From Deltaproteobacteria bacterium UBA6601 (lineage in GTDB: Bacteria; Myxococcota_A; UBA796; UBA9615): a stretch of DNA of 64,000 nucleotides. The notes beneath the pieces are model-generated. The model ran no database searches. It had not been told where the DNA came from and worked only from the letters and a program-made list of their open reading frames with translations. Positions 43,496 through 52,563 of the stretch are shown here, piece by piece. The stretch covers positions 1 to 64,000 of the forward strand of contig DJIF01000150.1 in NCBI GenBank assembly GCA_002433485.1, given 5' to 3'. Each line of letters opens with the position of its first letter. Within the stretch, counting starts at the first letter, position 1. The translations under genes were made by a program, and so were the position numbers.

Positions 43496-44440
43496 ATGAG
43501 TGGTGATCAGGACCCGGCCTATTGGCGCAGCTTGTACAGTCCTCCGCGGGAGTCGGAGGGGAGCGGCGAAATTACCGGATTTCGGGCGGCAATTGCTGCG
43601 GAAGATCTGGTTGCTGAGCGTACGGGAGCCGATGGGATTGAGTCGGGGAAGGCAGCCGCCGGACCGGTCTCTTCGGCATTGGACAGCGCCGCCGTGGCAG
43701 CACTGGTCCAGCAGTTGGTTGAGGAGCGCCTCGCCGGCCGTGCGGGGAGTTCTGTGTCAGCTGGCCATGGAGCTTCGCTGCCGGCCCCTGGAGAAGCTTC
43801 AGAACAGCCCTCTCAGCCGGTCCAGATGGCAGCCATTACACCCGCGCAGATGGCTGCTGCCAGCACGGTCCCTGAAGTGGCCCCGGTAGCTTTTTCGTCG
43901 AGGTCGCAGGGACAGGCTGATGATGCACTGCAGTCGGCTCCGCCCTGGGAATCTGATGACCAGGCCTCGACCACCATGGATGACAATTTTGTCCCACCCT
44001 GGGAGGAGCTTGCTGAGCCCTTAGAGACCTCGCCCCTGGATACGCAAGCTTCTACGGTTGCCATCAATGATCAAGATGTCGAGGTCGATGATTTTGTGGT
44101 CGAGATCGACGAGGAAGAGGGAGAGGATGATCACGACATCGTGATTGAGGCTGAGGATGATCAGGAGTTGGTGATTGAGGAGGTCGGTGAGCCCGAGCAG
44201 GTGGCCGCTGCCGTCGCAGGTCTTGAGGACCTGTGGCAGCGCGTACCAATCCTGCCTGGGGGCCAGTCTGCATTGATTGGGGTGGAGGGGCTCTCGCCGG
44301 CAGCACCGATGATCCTGGTACTCATTGACGGCGTGAGCACCCTCAAGGGCCTCAAGATGTTGGTTCCCCATGTTCCGGACGAGGAGTTTGAGGCCATCGT
44401 GCAAGACGGCATTGCCCGTGGTCTTGTTGTGTTCAGCTGA
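43496..44440 (+). CDS. Hypothetical acidic protein with conserved C-terminal module
   Basis: A 314-residue protein with no signal peptide. Residues ~1-200 are low-complexity, Ala/Pro/Ser/Glu-rich, with a repeated PPWE motif (SAPPWESDDQ, VPPWEELAEP). Then follows an acidic beta-like stretch (EVDDFVVEIDEEEGEDDHDIVIEAEDDQELVIEE). The last ~80 residues look folded (LPGGQSALIGVEGLSPAAPMILVLIDGVSTLKGLKMLVPHVPDEEFEAIVQDGI), like a small winged-helix or regulator C-terminal module in which IDGxxTL is conserved. Function unknown. It is divergent from the HEAT-PilT gene, with 133 bp between starts. ATG has GGAGAGGGG upstream. Confidence 0.7.
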   Translation: MSGDQDPAYWRSLYSPPRESEGSGEITGFRAAIAAEDLVAERTGADGIESGKAAAGPVSSALDSAAVAALVQQLVEERLAGRAGSSVSAGHGASLPAPGEASEQPSQPVQMAAITPAQMAAASTVPEVAPVAFSSRSQGQADDALQSAPPWESDDQASTTMDDNFVPPWEELAEPLETSPLDTQASTVAINDQDVEVDDFVVEIDEEEGEDDHDIVIEAEDDQELVIEEVGEPEQVAAAVAGLEDLWQRVPILPGGQSALIGVEGLSPAAPMILVLIDGVSTLKGLKMLVPHVPDEEFEAIVQDGIARGLVVFS

Positions 44441-44442
44441 GC

Positions 44443-47400
44443 TCAGTTGAGTAGGGGAGTGCAGTCTCCTGGGCTTGGGGTGCTCTGGATGCTCCAGGCG
44501 GTGTTGCCTCGCTCCAGGCTGCTTCCTGAGGGAGCGTCGCCGACACTTACCGCTGCCACGTTACCCTGGCTGTCGAGGAGCCCGTTGTTGTTGTTCGGTC
44601 CATAGATCACGCTGTCGATTGGGATGCTTGTGGTGTCGATCAGACTCTCGGTGAGGTTGAACAGGGCGACACCGTCACCGTCGTTGCCGGAGTTCTGAAG
44701 ATTAGGGGTGAAGGTCACGCTCTGATCGAAAGAGGGGGAGCCGTTATCTGCGTTGCTGGTCGGGCCCCCGATCACGAAGCAGTCTCCTGGCGCCATGTTG
44801 CCGACCAGCTGCAAGGTGCTGGTCAGATAGTTGGTTCCCCCTGCGCCAAGGCTCCAGTTGGCTAGATCAATGCTGGTGAGTCCGCCGTTGTACAGCTCTA
44901 TCCATTCCAGCCCATCGTCCGCCCCGGGCGCGTCGTAGAACACCTCGCTGAGTACCAGCCCGATATCCGGTTGGTCGGTGACCAGTAAGCTAGTGTCGAG
45001 CTGTGATGCGCCGAGGGTGGCGGTGATCTGCTCACTGCCCGCCGCGACGCCCTCCACGACAAACTCAGCGGCCAATTCTCCCAGCCCGACCTGAACCTGG
45101 GCGGGGCCGCTGGCATAGTTGCCTGGGCTGAGTGTGAGGTTCACATCCTGATGGCCGACGGTGGCAGGGATGTCCAGTCGAACCGTGTAAGTGACCGAGT
45201 CGCCGACAGCTACCGATCCTGCCAGCGGCTCCAAGGCTTCAAGCTGCGGGATCTGATTGGGATCGAGGACATGAACAGATGCGCTGAGGGTAGTTCCGTC
45301 CCAGCTGGCTTCAAGGCTGACCGGTCCCGTGCTGCTGGCGAGCCCGGAGAGGGAGAGCTGTTGGCTGGTCTGGCCCTCTGGAACGATCACTGTGGCGGGA
45401 ACCTCAAGCTTGGTGGGGTCTGCGCTGGTCAGATCGACTGCCGTGCCACCAGTGGGAGCGGGCCGGTCCAGCTCCACCACCAGGGGCGGCAGCGTTGTGG
45501 CCAGCAGGCTACCCTCATAAAGAAAAACCTCGCTCGGCTCCAGTGCTGTCAGGGCCGGCGGGCCACTCTCCACCAGCAGCAGATCTGCTGCATTGCGTGG
45601 CTCAAGCTTGGAGTCTTCGTTGGCGAAGCGCAGGATTCCAGTTACCTGGTAGCGATCACCCAGCAGTGGCAGGCTTGTATCGCTGAACAGGAAGTCACCG
45701 ACCCGTAAGCTGTCATCGAGCAGGAATTCACCGGTTGGGTCAGTGTCGCCCGGTCCAGCCGGGGGGTTATGGGCGGTGACCGCGGCTACGTCGCTGCGCA
45801 CCAGGACTCCTTCAAGAGCCTCGGCCAGACTGCCGTCAGTGCTTAGCTCGGCGATGCTCGCTTCAATGGGCGCAGGCTCGGTGTGGCCAGAGCTATCCAC
45901 GACCAGGTCCCGCGCATCGGCAATCTGCCACTGGCCAAACCACAGGTTGACGGTTGCCTGGAGAGAAATGCGATCCCCCACCTCTGGTTGAGTGAATTGG
46001 TCACTGGCTGGGCTGTAGCACCACAGTCCCGAGTAGTTAGCAGCCAGAGTCGGGTCATGGTTCTCCGCGGGTACTTGCACGAAGAAGCCATGCTCGTTGA
46101 CAGCTGTTACCTGGAGCTGACTCAGGCTCACATCCAGGCCCGAGTCCAGCAGGCCCTGTTTGATCTCGTAGACATTGGCCGGGCAGCCTTCACCAGCGGA
46201 ATTGGCCCGCTCTGGGCAGGGATCGCAGGCGTCACCGATACCGTCTCCATCCAGGTCTTCCTGAAGAAAGTTCGGTTCACTAGGGCAGTTGTCGATGCTG
46301 TCGATGCTGCCATCTGCGTCGCGGTCATCGGGGTCGAATTCAACGCAGCCGTCAGCGCTCTCTCCCAGCGGGCAGAGGTCGCAGACATCGCCCAGACCAT
46401 CGTCATCATGATCCCGCTGGAGACCGAGGTCCATGGGGCGAATGGGATTAAATACGCTGGGGCAGTTGTCATCGACGCCCGGGATCCCGTCGCCATCGAC
46501 ATCGTCCACGTCGATGACTTCGTATTCACCGGTTCGGAAGGGGACACAGGAGGGTTCGTCCGCCGGGGTCTCACAGAAGAACAGGTCGTAGGCATCGCTG
46601 TTCGCCTGGGCCAGAGCTTCGTAGCCTATACCGAGCTCGGTTTGCAGACAGGCGCTGCGCGCCTCGCCGCAGACCCCATCGGGGATTGCCTCGCAGTCCT
46701 GCGGGCCAATGGCTGCCACCAACTCCGAGTCGCCATAAAGAACCTGGCCGCCGCGCAGTACCAGGTGAACCCCTCCTGGGTCGCTATCGAGGATAGCTCG
46801 GAAGGGCCGTTCAGGTTGCTCCCGGCCGTCGAAGATGGCGATGTCGCCGGCGAGGCCACTCTGCAGAGAGCCGGTTGCGTCGTCGACCTTGGCGGCCCGG
46901 GCGGCCCCAGAGGTGGCCATTGCCCAAAGCTCCCAGTCCCCAAACCAGCCGCCGTAGTACTCCTGATTGAGGGCATCGGCACAGGCCAGCTCTCGGAGCA
47001 CGTTCATGGAGCCCGATGGGGTCCAGTCCGTGCCCAGCGCGAGGTTAACTCCTTCGCTGTGGAGCAGGGTCACTGGCGCCGTGTTGCCGTAGAGGTCCAC
47101 GTTGGAGCGGGGCGACCAGATTACGCTGGCCTCTTCGTAGCCGAGCAGGGCTGCGTCGGGCGCGGTGAGGGCCACGGCGTGGATGATCGCTGTGTTGGCC
47201 TCAACCAAGTCGCGGCCGCCGTTGTCGTTGCTGGTCAGACAGGCCAACTCGTTGCGCGCGCTCAAGTCGATTCCTTCAGCGATGTGGGGCGCATAGGCGT
47301 CGGCATCCAGCACGCTGCTGGAGTCGATGTTGGGGTAGTCGCAGCCGCTCTGGCGGGTCGAGCCGCCGCTGTCACCCAGCGGGAAGGTCTCGTAGTGCAC

Positions 47401-48096
47401 CTGGTCTTGGTTGAGGCCCTCCTGATCCCGGTCGAGGTTGCGGAGCAGTCCGTCAGAGCTACCGGAGCCAAGGATTGATGTGGCGCCACCCAGGACAAAG
47501 CGCAGCTCGCCCCAGGCCTTTTGCTCCCAGCTGGCCCCGCCCGAGACGGTGATTTTGGTGTGGCCATTGTTGCCTTTTCGCCAGTCGTGGCGGTGTTCGT
47601 AGCGCTCATCACCGTGACCTATCGGGTGGTTCTGGATGAAGCTGATGTGGTCGTGGGCGTTGATGAGTCCTGGAGAGATGAGTCCATAGGGACAGGAGAT
47701 TGTGGTCGCTTCGCCTGGCGAAAGGTCACCACTACAGTCGCAGCCTACGCAGCTGATCTGCCCGCTGCTGTCCAGCAAGACCTCGCCGCCCAGGAACACC
47801 GACTCTTCACCGAGCACGATGCCCCGCAGCAGAGTTCCTTGCTGCCCTGAGTTCACTGTGCACAGCGCACCATCCTGGGGCGCCGGGTCTGGAGTGCCGC
47901 AGAAGACTCCAGTGGGGCCACCTTGCTGACCCTCGTAGCTGTAGCCCGCTGAGCTATCGTCGTCGTCGCCCAGAGAGTCATCATCGTTGGCGATGGTGTC
48001 GTCATCGTCGCCTATGTTTCCTCCACAGGCCCCAAGGCCGAGCAGGGCAAGGGTGAGCAGGAGGCGATAAATGAGGCTAAGGGGAGAGGGTTTCAT
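44443..48096 (-). CDS. Surface amidohydrolase lipoprotein with TSP3, Ig-like and lamin-tail domains
   Basis: A 1217-residue lipoprotein: lipobox LGAC (Cys24), then GDDDD/NDDD/GDDDD tether starting six residues later. Residues ~90-500 form an ATZ/TRZ-like amidohydrolase with metal-binding H148-D-H150 (GLINAHDHIS), IIHAVAL, WSPRSNVDLYG and the catalytic Asp in LALGTDWTPSGS. Next are thrombospondin type-3 calcium repeats (~530-640; DVDGDGIPGVDDNCP, DLDGDGIGDACDPCP), an OB-fold-like region (~650-730), two Ig-like beta domains, and a C-terminal lamin-tail domain (SEVFYDAPGADDGLEWIELYNGG). It probably hydrolyses or deaminates a small compound at the cell surface. It ends 2 bp from the convergent gene. 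Confidence 0.88.
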   Translation of the reverse strand: MKPSPLSLIYRLLLTLALLGLGACGGNIGDDDDTIANDDDSLGDDDDSSAGYSYEGQQGGPTGVFCGTPDPAPQDGALCTVNSGQQGTLLRGIVLGEESVFLGGEVLLDSSGQISCVGCDCSGDLSPGEATTISCPYGLISPGLINAHDHISFIQNHPIGHGDERYEHRHDWRKGNNGHTKITVSGGASWEQKAWGELRFVLGGATSILGSGSSDGLLRNLDRDQEGLNQDQVHYETFPLGDSGGSTRQSGCDYPNIDSSSVLDADAYAPHIAEGIDLSARNELACLTSNDNGGRDLVEANTAIIHAVALTAPDAALLGYEEASVIWSPRSNVDLYGNTAPVTLLHSEGVNLALGTDWTPSGSMNVLRELACADALNQEYYGGWFGDWELWAMATSGAARAAKVDDATGSLQSGLAGDIAIFDGREQPERPFRAILDSDPGGVHLVLRGGQVLYGDSELVAAIGPQDCEAIPDGVCGEARSACLQTELGIGYEALAQANSDAYDLFFCETPADEPSCVPFRTGEYEVIDVDDVDGDGIPGVDDNCPSVFNPIRPMDLGLQRDHDDDGLGDVCDLCPLGESADGCVEFDPDDRDADGSIDSIDNCPSEPNFLQEDLDGDGIGDACDPCPERANSAGEGCPANVYEIKQGLLDSGLDVSLSQLQVTAVNEHGFFVQVPAENHDPTLAANYSGLWCYSPASDQFTQPEVGDRISLQATVNLWFGQWQIADARDLVVDSSGHTEPAPIEASIAELSTDGSLAEALEGVLVRSDVAAVTAHNPPAGPGDTDPTGEFLLDDSLRVGDFLFSDTSLPLLGDRYQVTGILRFANEDSKLEPRNAADLLLVESGPPALTALEPSEVFLYEGSLLATTLPPLVVELDRPAPTGGTAVDLTSADPTKLEVPATVIVPEGQTSQQLSLSGLASSTGPVSLEASWDGTTLSASVHVLDPNQIPQLEALEPLAGSVAVGDSVTYTVRLDIPATVGHQDVNLTLSPGNYASGPAQVQVGLGELAAEFVVEGVAAGSEQITATLGASQLDTSLLVTDQPDIGLVLSEVFYDAPGADDGLEWIELYNGGLTSIDLANWSLGAGGTNYLTSTLQLVGNMAPGDCFVIGGPTSNADNGSPSFDQSVTFTPNLQNSGNDGDGVALFNLTESLIDTTSIPIDSVIYGPNNNNGLLDSQGNVAAVSVGDAPSGSSLERGNTAWSIQSTPSPGDCTPLLN
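47963..48009 (-). repeat. Poly-Asp tether coding segment
   Basis: Three acidic clusters (DDDD, DDD, DDDD) separated by 3-5 residues directly after the lipobox of the amidohydrolase lipoprotein. Unlike the 14.6-kb gene, the units are not identical at DNA level. Confidence 0.6.
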
Positions 48097-48134
48097 GGGA
48101 TCTCCCAGTGCTGGATTGCGGGCAGTCGAGGAGG

Positions 48135-48869
48135 CTAACGGAGGCAGTCAGGCTTGTCGCTATAGCGCATTTTGTAGGGTACGTAGACCATGCAGCTACC
48201 GCTTGCTACCGGACCTTCGCAGATTTCCTGACAGACCTCGTAGTGCTCCTGGTGTGGTCTCAGCCAGGTCTTCCCTGTTCTGGTGCTGACCAGGCGGTTT
48301 CGGCCGCGCCCTTCTGCAGCTGAGTGGACGCTGGTGATGATGTGCTCAGGGGTGCCTTTGGCCCAGATCCCAAGCCCCTGCTCGCGAGCCTGCCGCTGCA
48401 CCGCCAGATCGGTGGGGTCGGCGTCCTGATCGAAGGCGTAGACATGGCCATGGCCCACTCGAAGCAACTCCTGTCGAGCATCTGGACAGTCAACAAGGAC
48501 TCGATTGTAGGAGTCTTTAGAGCCGTCCGTGATGCAGTTCCACTGGGTGGCTGATGCGATGTCTTTGGTGGCGCTCGAGATGGCGTACAGCTCTTGGGCT
48601 GTCCATCCTCCCCAGCGATGGACCGGGCCATAGGCCTCAAGGCTGTTGTAGCCCATCAGGCGAACCCCGCTCCCCTTGAAGCGTCCCGACTTGAACTTGA
48701 AGCTGTCGCCATCACTCCAGCGTACTACCGTCACCTTCTTGTTGAGCAGGATGGTTGCCTCTCCAAGTCCAGGCTCGACTGCATTCTTGCCTGCCCCGGC
48801 TTCATTGTGAGCACAGCTCAGCAGCAGACAGCCGGCAAGGAGTAAGGCAGGGACCATGGCCAGACGCAT
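48135..48869 (-). CDS. Thermonuclease-like (SNase) lipoprotein
   Basis: A 244-residue predicted lipoprotein (lipobox LLSC, Cys near 18) with a staphylococcal-nuclease-like fold: VTVVRWSDGDSFKFKSGRFKGSGVRLMGYNSLEAYGP, where the family has DGDTxxxxxxxIRLxGIDxPE. The active-site Arg and Glu are visible (VRL, LEA), though the second Asp is Asn (GYN). The later Arg is in SYNRVLVDC. SNase-like enzymes cut DNA or RNA using calcium. An extracellular or periplasmic location suits DNA scavenging. The C-terminus adds a Cys-rich piece (EVCQEICEGPVASGSC). ATG chosen for its AGGGAGA ribosome-binding site and signal peptide. It lies 38 bp upstream of the amidohydrolase gene, likely in one operon. Confidence 0.8.
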   Translation of the reverse strand: MRLAMVPALLLAGCLLLSCAHNEAGAGKNAVEPGLGEATILLNKKVTVVRWSDGDSFKFKSGRFKGSGVRLMGYNSLEAYGPVHRWGGWTAQELYAISSATKDIASATQWNCITDGSKDSYNRVLVDCPDARQELLRVGHGHVYAFDQDADPTDLAVQRQAREQGLGIWAKGTPEHIITSVHSAAEGRGRNRLVSTRTGKTWLRPHQEHYEVCQEICEGPVASGSCMVYVPYKMRYSDKPDCLR

Positions 48870-48882
48870 TGATTCTCCCTTG

Positions 48883-48901
48883 GATGCTGAGCTCAAGCAT
48901 C
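48883..48901 (-). promoter_or_regulatory. Leader hairpin before the nuclease gene
   Basis: GATGCT and AGCATC arms around GAGCTCA, ending about two bases before the AGGGAGA ribosome-binding site of the nuclease lipoprotein. It resembles the placement of the hairpin at 43451. Confidence 0.35.
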
Positions 48902-49024
48902 GAGGATGAGGGGCCATATCCTACAGCAGAGGAAAGCGTTTCGCAGGCAGGAAGGCGGTGTTGCGGTGGCTGGGTGGCTGGAGCCGATGTCGGTAGCGAG
49001 CGAGCTTGATATAACTCTACTGCC

Positions 49025-51331
49025 ATGAAAAGGCTGCTTCGGTACATCTCAGAGCAGGTGATTGCCAGACCACTGGCCGTGGTCCTGTTGGCTGTTGGGA
49101 TGTCTCTGACCTTGTCGCTGCCGGCGGTCAATGTACCGGTCAACTTGAGCTTTATGTCGTTGATGAATGACTCGCTGCCGCTTGTGAGTCGTTACTTTGC
49201 TCTCAACGAGCGGTTGGGTTTTTCGTCTCGCTTATCAGTCTTGCTCGAGGGGCCCGATGAAGCACTATTACCTGCTGCCCGTCACCTCGCCGAGGTGTTT
49301 GCTGAGCGCCCGGATCTGGTTGACTCGGTTCAGGTTGAGCCCCCTCGAGATTGGTTACAGGCTCAGGCCCCGTACCTGGTAGAAGGAGAGCTGTTTGACG
49401 CCTGGCTGCGGGTAGCCGCCGGCGCTGCCACCAGCAGTGACTCTGAGCTTCTAAAACAAGGCTTTTCAGAGCTTGATACAGAGAGCCCTTTTGCCCGTAG
49501 CGGGGTCCGGCTCGTGATGCTGGAGCTCATGCGGGACCCGCTATCTGAGGACATGGCCTCCATCTCAGCGGGAACCACTTTGTTTCGCCAGGTTGAGGCG
49601 ATCATTGAGGATGCAGCTGAAGAGTATGGGGTGATTGCTCATCTGGGCGGAGTGCCTGCGGTGGCAACCCAGGATCAGGAGGGCACCTTCCGGGCAATAA
49701 CGCGGCTCACCCCGCTTAGCCTGCTGGTTGTGCTCCTGTTGCTGCTGATGGTCGAGCCCCATCCGGTTCGGTTGTTTCTTATCGCTGTTCCGATGCTGTT
49801 GTCGGTGGGCATTGCTTTAGGGGCTGTGAGCCTGGTCTTCGGTCAGGTCACCATTGGTGAGGCTTTCTTCGGCATGTTTGTGTTCGGCCTTGGGGTGGAT
49901 TACGCCCTGCACCTGGTGGTGCGGCTGCGCGAGGAGCGCGCTTTGGGGCGGGAGCTCCGTGTAGCTCTTCAGAACACTCTGGTCGGCGCGGGGCGTGGGA
50001 TTGCCGCTGGCGCGGTAACAACGGTGGGGGCCTTTTTGGTCATCGCCTGCTTCCCTGATCCCATGGCCCGTCATCTGGGGCTCTCGGCCGGAGTTGGTCT
50101 GCTTTCATGCATGGCTTTGATGTTGACGCTCTTGCCGGCGGTCTGGCTGCTTCTTGAGCAGCGCGGTGCGCGCCGGTCAGTAGGGCAGCTGGAAGTTCCC
50201 GGGCTGCGGTCCCTGTGTCGTATCTCTGTACATCGACCGCGTTGGGTTGTCGCGGTGGCGGTTGTGCTCGTAGTACTTAGCTTGATTGGGGCACAGCGCT
50301 TTCGAATGGAGTCAGACCTGAGTCTGATCTTTAATCGGGATGTTCCCGCGGTAGCGGTTGGTGAGCGTATTCAGGAGTTGTTTGACCTGAATGTCTCGCC
50401 GTGGGCGGTGACCAGTCCGACTTTGCACGAGGCGCAACGGCTGCACAGGGCCTTCGAATCGGATCCTATTTTTGTGCGAGTAGAGGGAGCTGCTGGGCTG
50501 CTTCGAGAGGATGCAGCAGAACGTCAGCTGCGCTTGCAGGCAGCGCGCCCTGAGATTGCCCGAACAGCTCGGCAGCTGGCCGATCTCTCGCTGTTGATGC
50601 CCGCCGCAGCGCCCCCGAGACTACGTCAGTCCCTTGAGGTTTTGCTGCAGGCAGCCGAGCGCGGTCCTCCGGGTCCGGCTGACCTGCCGCCTGAGCTCAA
50701 GTCTTTGGCCATGGCCCCGGACGGAGAGTTCATTACTCTCGCCTATACCCATTTCAAGGGCCTTGATGCCGAAATCTTTCGTCGGCAGCGGCTTCGCGCG
50801 GAGCAGGTCGATCCCAAGGTAGTGGGCTTCGGCGGTGTGGCGGAGACCGCCGTGAATGTTCCCTGGGGGCGGGACGTAATGCTGGCTGTGATGGCTCTGG
50901 TCCTATTGGTAGTGGCTCTGGATCAACGCAGCTGGAGGTGGATGCTGCTCGCCCTGTTGCCCGTGAGCTTCGGCTCTTCAGTGACTTTCGGCTTGATGTG
51001 CTGGCTGGATGTGGGCTTCAGCAGCATGTTGCTGTTGGTTGTGCCACTCCTCGTCGGTCTAGGGGTCGATGACGGAATCCATGTGGTTCATCGGCTTCGT
51101 GAGGACCGTGACTTGGCCCCGGACCAGGCAACCTGCTCAGTTGGGCGGGCCATTGTTATGACTACCGCAACCACCTGTGCGAGCTTCTCCGTGCTGTTGT
51201 TCTCCAATCATCCGGGCATGGAGTCGATGGCCATGTGCTTGATTCTTGGGCTGCCCCTTTGCCTGTTGGCCTCGGTAACCCTGATCCCAGCTGTCGCGGT
51301 TTTGTTGGGTCTGCGCAGCGCGCAGTCCTGA
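49025..51331 (+). CDS. MMPL/RND-family exporter
   Basis: A 768-residue membrane transporter of the RND superfamily, MMPL branch. It has two repeated halves, each with one leading helix, a large outside loop, and a five-helix bundle. Typical stretches are FGVDYALHLVVRLREERALGRELRVALQNT (residue pattern GxDYxLHLxxR) in half one and LLVGLGVDDGIHVVHRLREDRDLAPDQATCSVGRAIVMTTATTCASF in half two. Such proteins export lipids or hopanoid-like compounds using proton flow. No Shine-Dalgarno is seen; TATAAC lies 10 bp before the ATG, so the transcript may be almost leaderless. Its substrate is unknown. Confidence 0.87.
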   Translation: MKRLLRYISEQVIARPLAVVLLAVGMSLTLSLPAVNVPVNLSFMSLMNDSLPLVSRYFALNERLGFSSRLSVLLEGPDEALLPAARHLAEVFAERPDLVDSVQVEPPRDWLQAQAPYLVEGELFDAWLRVAAGAATSSDSELLKQGFSELDTESPFARSGVRLVMLELMRDPLSEDMASISAGTTLFRQVEAIIEDAAEEYGVIAHLGGVPAVATQDQEGTFRAITRLTPLSLLVVLLLLLMVEPHPVRLFLIAVPMLLSVGIALGAVSLVFGQVTIGEAFFGMFVFGLGVDYALHLVVRLREERALGRELRVALQNTLVGAGRGIAAGAVTTVGAFLVIACFPDPMARHLGLSAGVGLLSCMALMLTLLPAVWLLLEQRGARRSVGQLEVPGLRSLCRISVHRPRWVVAVAVVLVVLSLIGAQRFRMESDLSLIFNRDVPAVAVGERIQELFDLNVSPWAVTSPTLHEAQRLHRAFESDPIFVRVEGAAGLLREDAAERQLRLQAARPEIARTARQLADLSLLMPAAAPPRLRQSLEVLLQAAERGPPGPADLPPELKSLAMAPDGEFITLAYTHFKGLDAEIFRRQRLRAEQVDPKVVGFGGVAETAVNVPWGRDVMLAVMALVLLVVALDQRSWRWMLLALLPVSFGSSVTFGLMCWLDVGFSSMLLLVVPLLVGLGVDDGIHVVHRLREDRDLAPDQATCSVGRAIVMTTATTCASFSVLLFSNHPGMESMAMCLILGLPLCLLASVTLIPAVAVLLGLRSAQS

Positions 51332-51339
51332 GCTGAACT

Positions 51340-52452
51340 TCAGTCTCTCAGCCAGCGGTCGATCGCACCGTGAAAGTGTGAGGTTGCCGCTTCTTCTGCA
51401 TGGAGCTGCTGATTCTTTAGCCGTCCTGTAGAGATCCCCTGCTGAAAGCGATGAATGATCTGGAAGTCTTCGCGGAGGATGTAGCGGGAGGCTACCCAGG
51501 TACCGTAGGCTCGGAGCCGTTCAAGACCACGAGCTCCTCGTCTTTTATAGAAGCCATAGTGGAGGTCGCATTGCTGGGTGCTGACCGGGAACACCTGCAT
51601 CACCGTCAGGTGGTACGGGAGCGCATTCATGAGCAGGTTCGGGAAGATCAGGTACTTGTGAAGCGCCCTGAGCTGTTTATCGCTATAGGGCCCACCTCGA
51701 CTGCAGCGCGCATCCAACCAGCGACGGAATTCATAGGCGGCAATGTCCAGCCGTTGACGGGTGTGATCGCCAAAGCCGGTCAGGTCAGGCCCTGAATCTA
51801 CGTGAACACCTACTGAGCGGCCATGGACTACCGGGACATGGTAGTAGTCGGTGACGTTCTCCAGCATGGTCTTCCAGTTCACCGAAAGTCGGAATGTCTT
51901 GCGCTCGATGGCTTCCATCTCGTCGAGTCGATATGGAGCCAGCTCGTCCTTGATCGCACCCAGGGATTGCTCCAGTGGGGGGGCTTTCGGGTCCAGATTG
52001 AGCCAGATAAAGCCGCCCCAGCTTTCGCATCGGACCGGCAGCAGCTTCATCCGTGAGGTTGCAAGCCGCTCGAATCCTTCGGCCTTTGGCACCGCGTTCA
52101 GGCTGCCATCTAGGTCGTAGCGCCAGCCGTGATACGGGCAGGTGATTTCCTTGACGCGACCGCAGCCTTCGAGCAGCTTGCTGCCCCGATGGCGACAGGT
52201 GTTATGAAAAGCCCGAAGCTCGCCATTCTGGTCGCGGATGATGACGACCGATTCGTCAAAGTAGCTTAGGCAGCGATATGCACCGCTGCGTTCCAGATCG
52301 GAACTGCGGCAGGCAACCAGCCAGGCCCGCCGGAAGATCCGCTCCTTCTCCAACTCAAGGAACTCAGGGTCAATGTAGCGAGAAGTAGCTACCTTGCGGA
52401 CGGGCTCTACGCTTCCGAGCTGTAGAATCTTTGACGACTCTTCCGCGCCCAT
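51340..52452 (-). CDS. Rieske non-heme iron oxygenase, large subunit
   Basis: A 370-residue ring-hydroxylating or N-demethylating oxygenase alpha-subunit type. The Rieske [2Fe-2S] ligands are intact: C-x-H in NTCRHRGSKL (~86) and CPYHGWRYD (~105). The mononuclear iron site is visible as ENVTDYYHVPVVH (Asp and two His), with the third ligand Asp in LREDFQIIHRF. The family oxidises aromatic rings, choline, carnitine or similar substrates with O2 and a reductase. The reductase is not in the window. ATG has GGGAGAAC upstream. The promoter region contains a 30-bp dyad, so expression is probably controlled by a dedicated regulator. Confidence 0.9.
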   Translation of the reverse strand: MGAEESSKILQLGSVEPVRKVATSRYIDPEFLELEKERIFRRAWLVACRSSDLERSGAYRCLSYFDESVVIIRDQNGELRAFHNTCRHRGSKLLEGCGRVKEITCPYHGWRYDLDGSLNAVPKAEGFERLATSRMKLLPVRCESWGGFIWLNLDPKAPPLEQSLGAIKDELAPYRLDEMEAIERKTFRLSVNWKTMLENVTDYYHVPVVHGRSVGVHVDSGPDLTGFGDHTRQRLDIAAYEFRRWLDARCSRGGPYSDKQLRALHKYLIFPNLLMNALPYHLTVMQVFPVSTQQCDLHYGFYKRRGARGLERLRAYGTWVASRYILREDFQIIHRFQQGISTGRLKNQQLHAEEAATSHFHGAIDRWLRD

Positions 52453-52474
52453 GCTGTTCTCCCAGCCTCGCCAT

Positions 52475-52504
52475 TAGCGGCGACACTGATCAGCATAGCC
52501 GCTA
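52475..52504. promoter_or_regulatory. 30-bp symmetric dyad, candidate operator
   Basis: TAGCGGC, four bases, the self-complementary CTGATCAG, four bases, then GCCGCTA. The arms are perfectly symmetric about 52489/52490, with 12 of 15 positions paired. It lies 22 bp upstream of the Rieske oxygenase start and between two divergent genes. Confidence 0.6.
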
Positions 52505-52563
52505 TCGTGACCGACGCAGGATAGCTTCCTTAAGTTCCCTGCTCGAGAGGGGAGATTTGGGGC

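Noticed and set aside
45883..47478. 531-codon open frame antisense to the amidohydrolase lipoprotein
   Set aside because: It lies wholly opposite a gene with clear domains, and its translation shows no recognisable family; long antisense frames are common in high-GC DNA.
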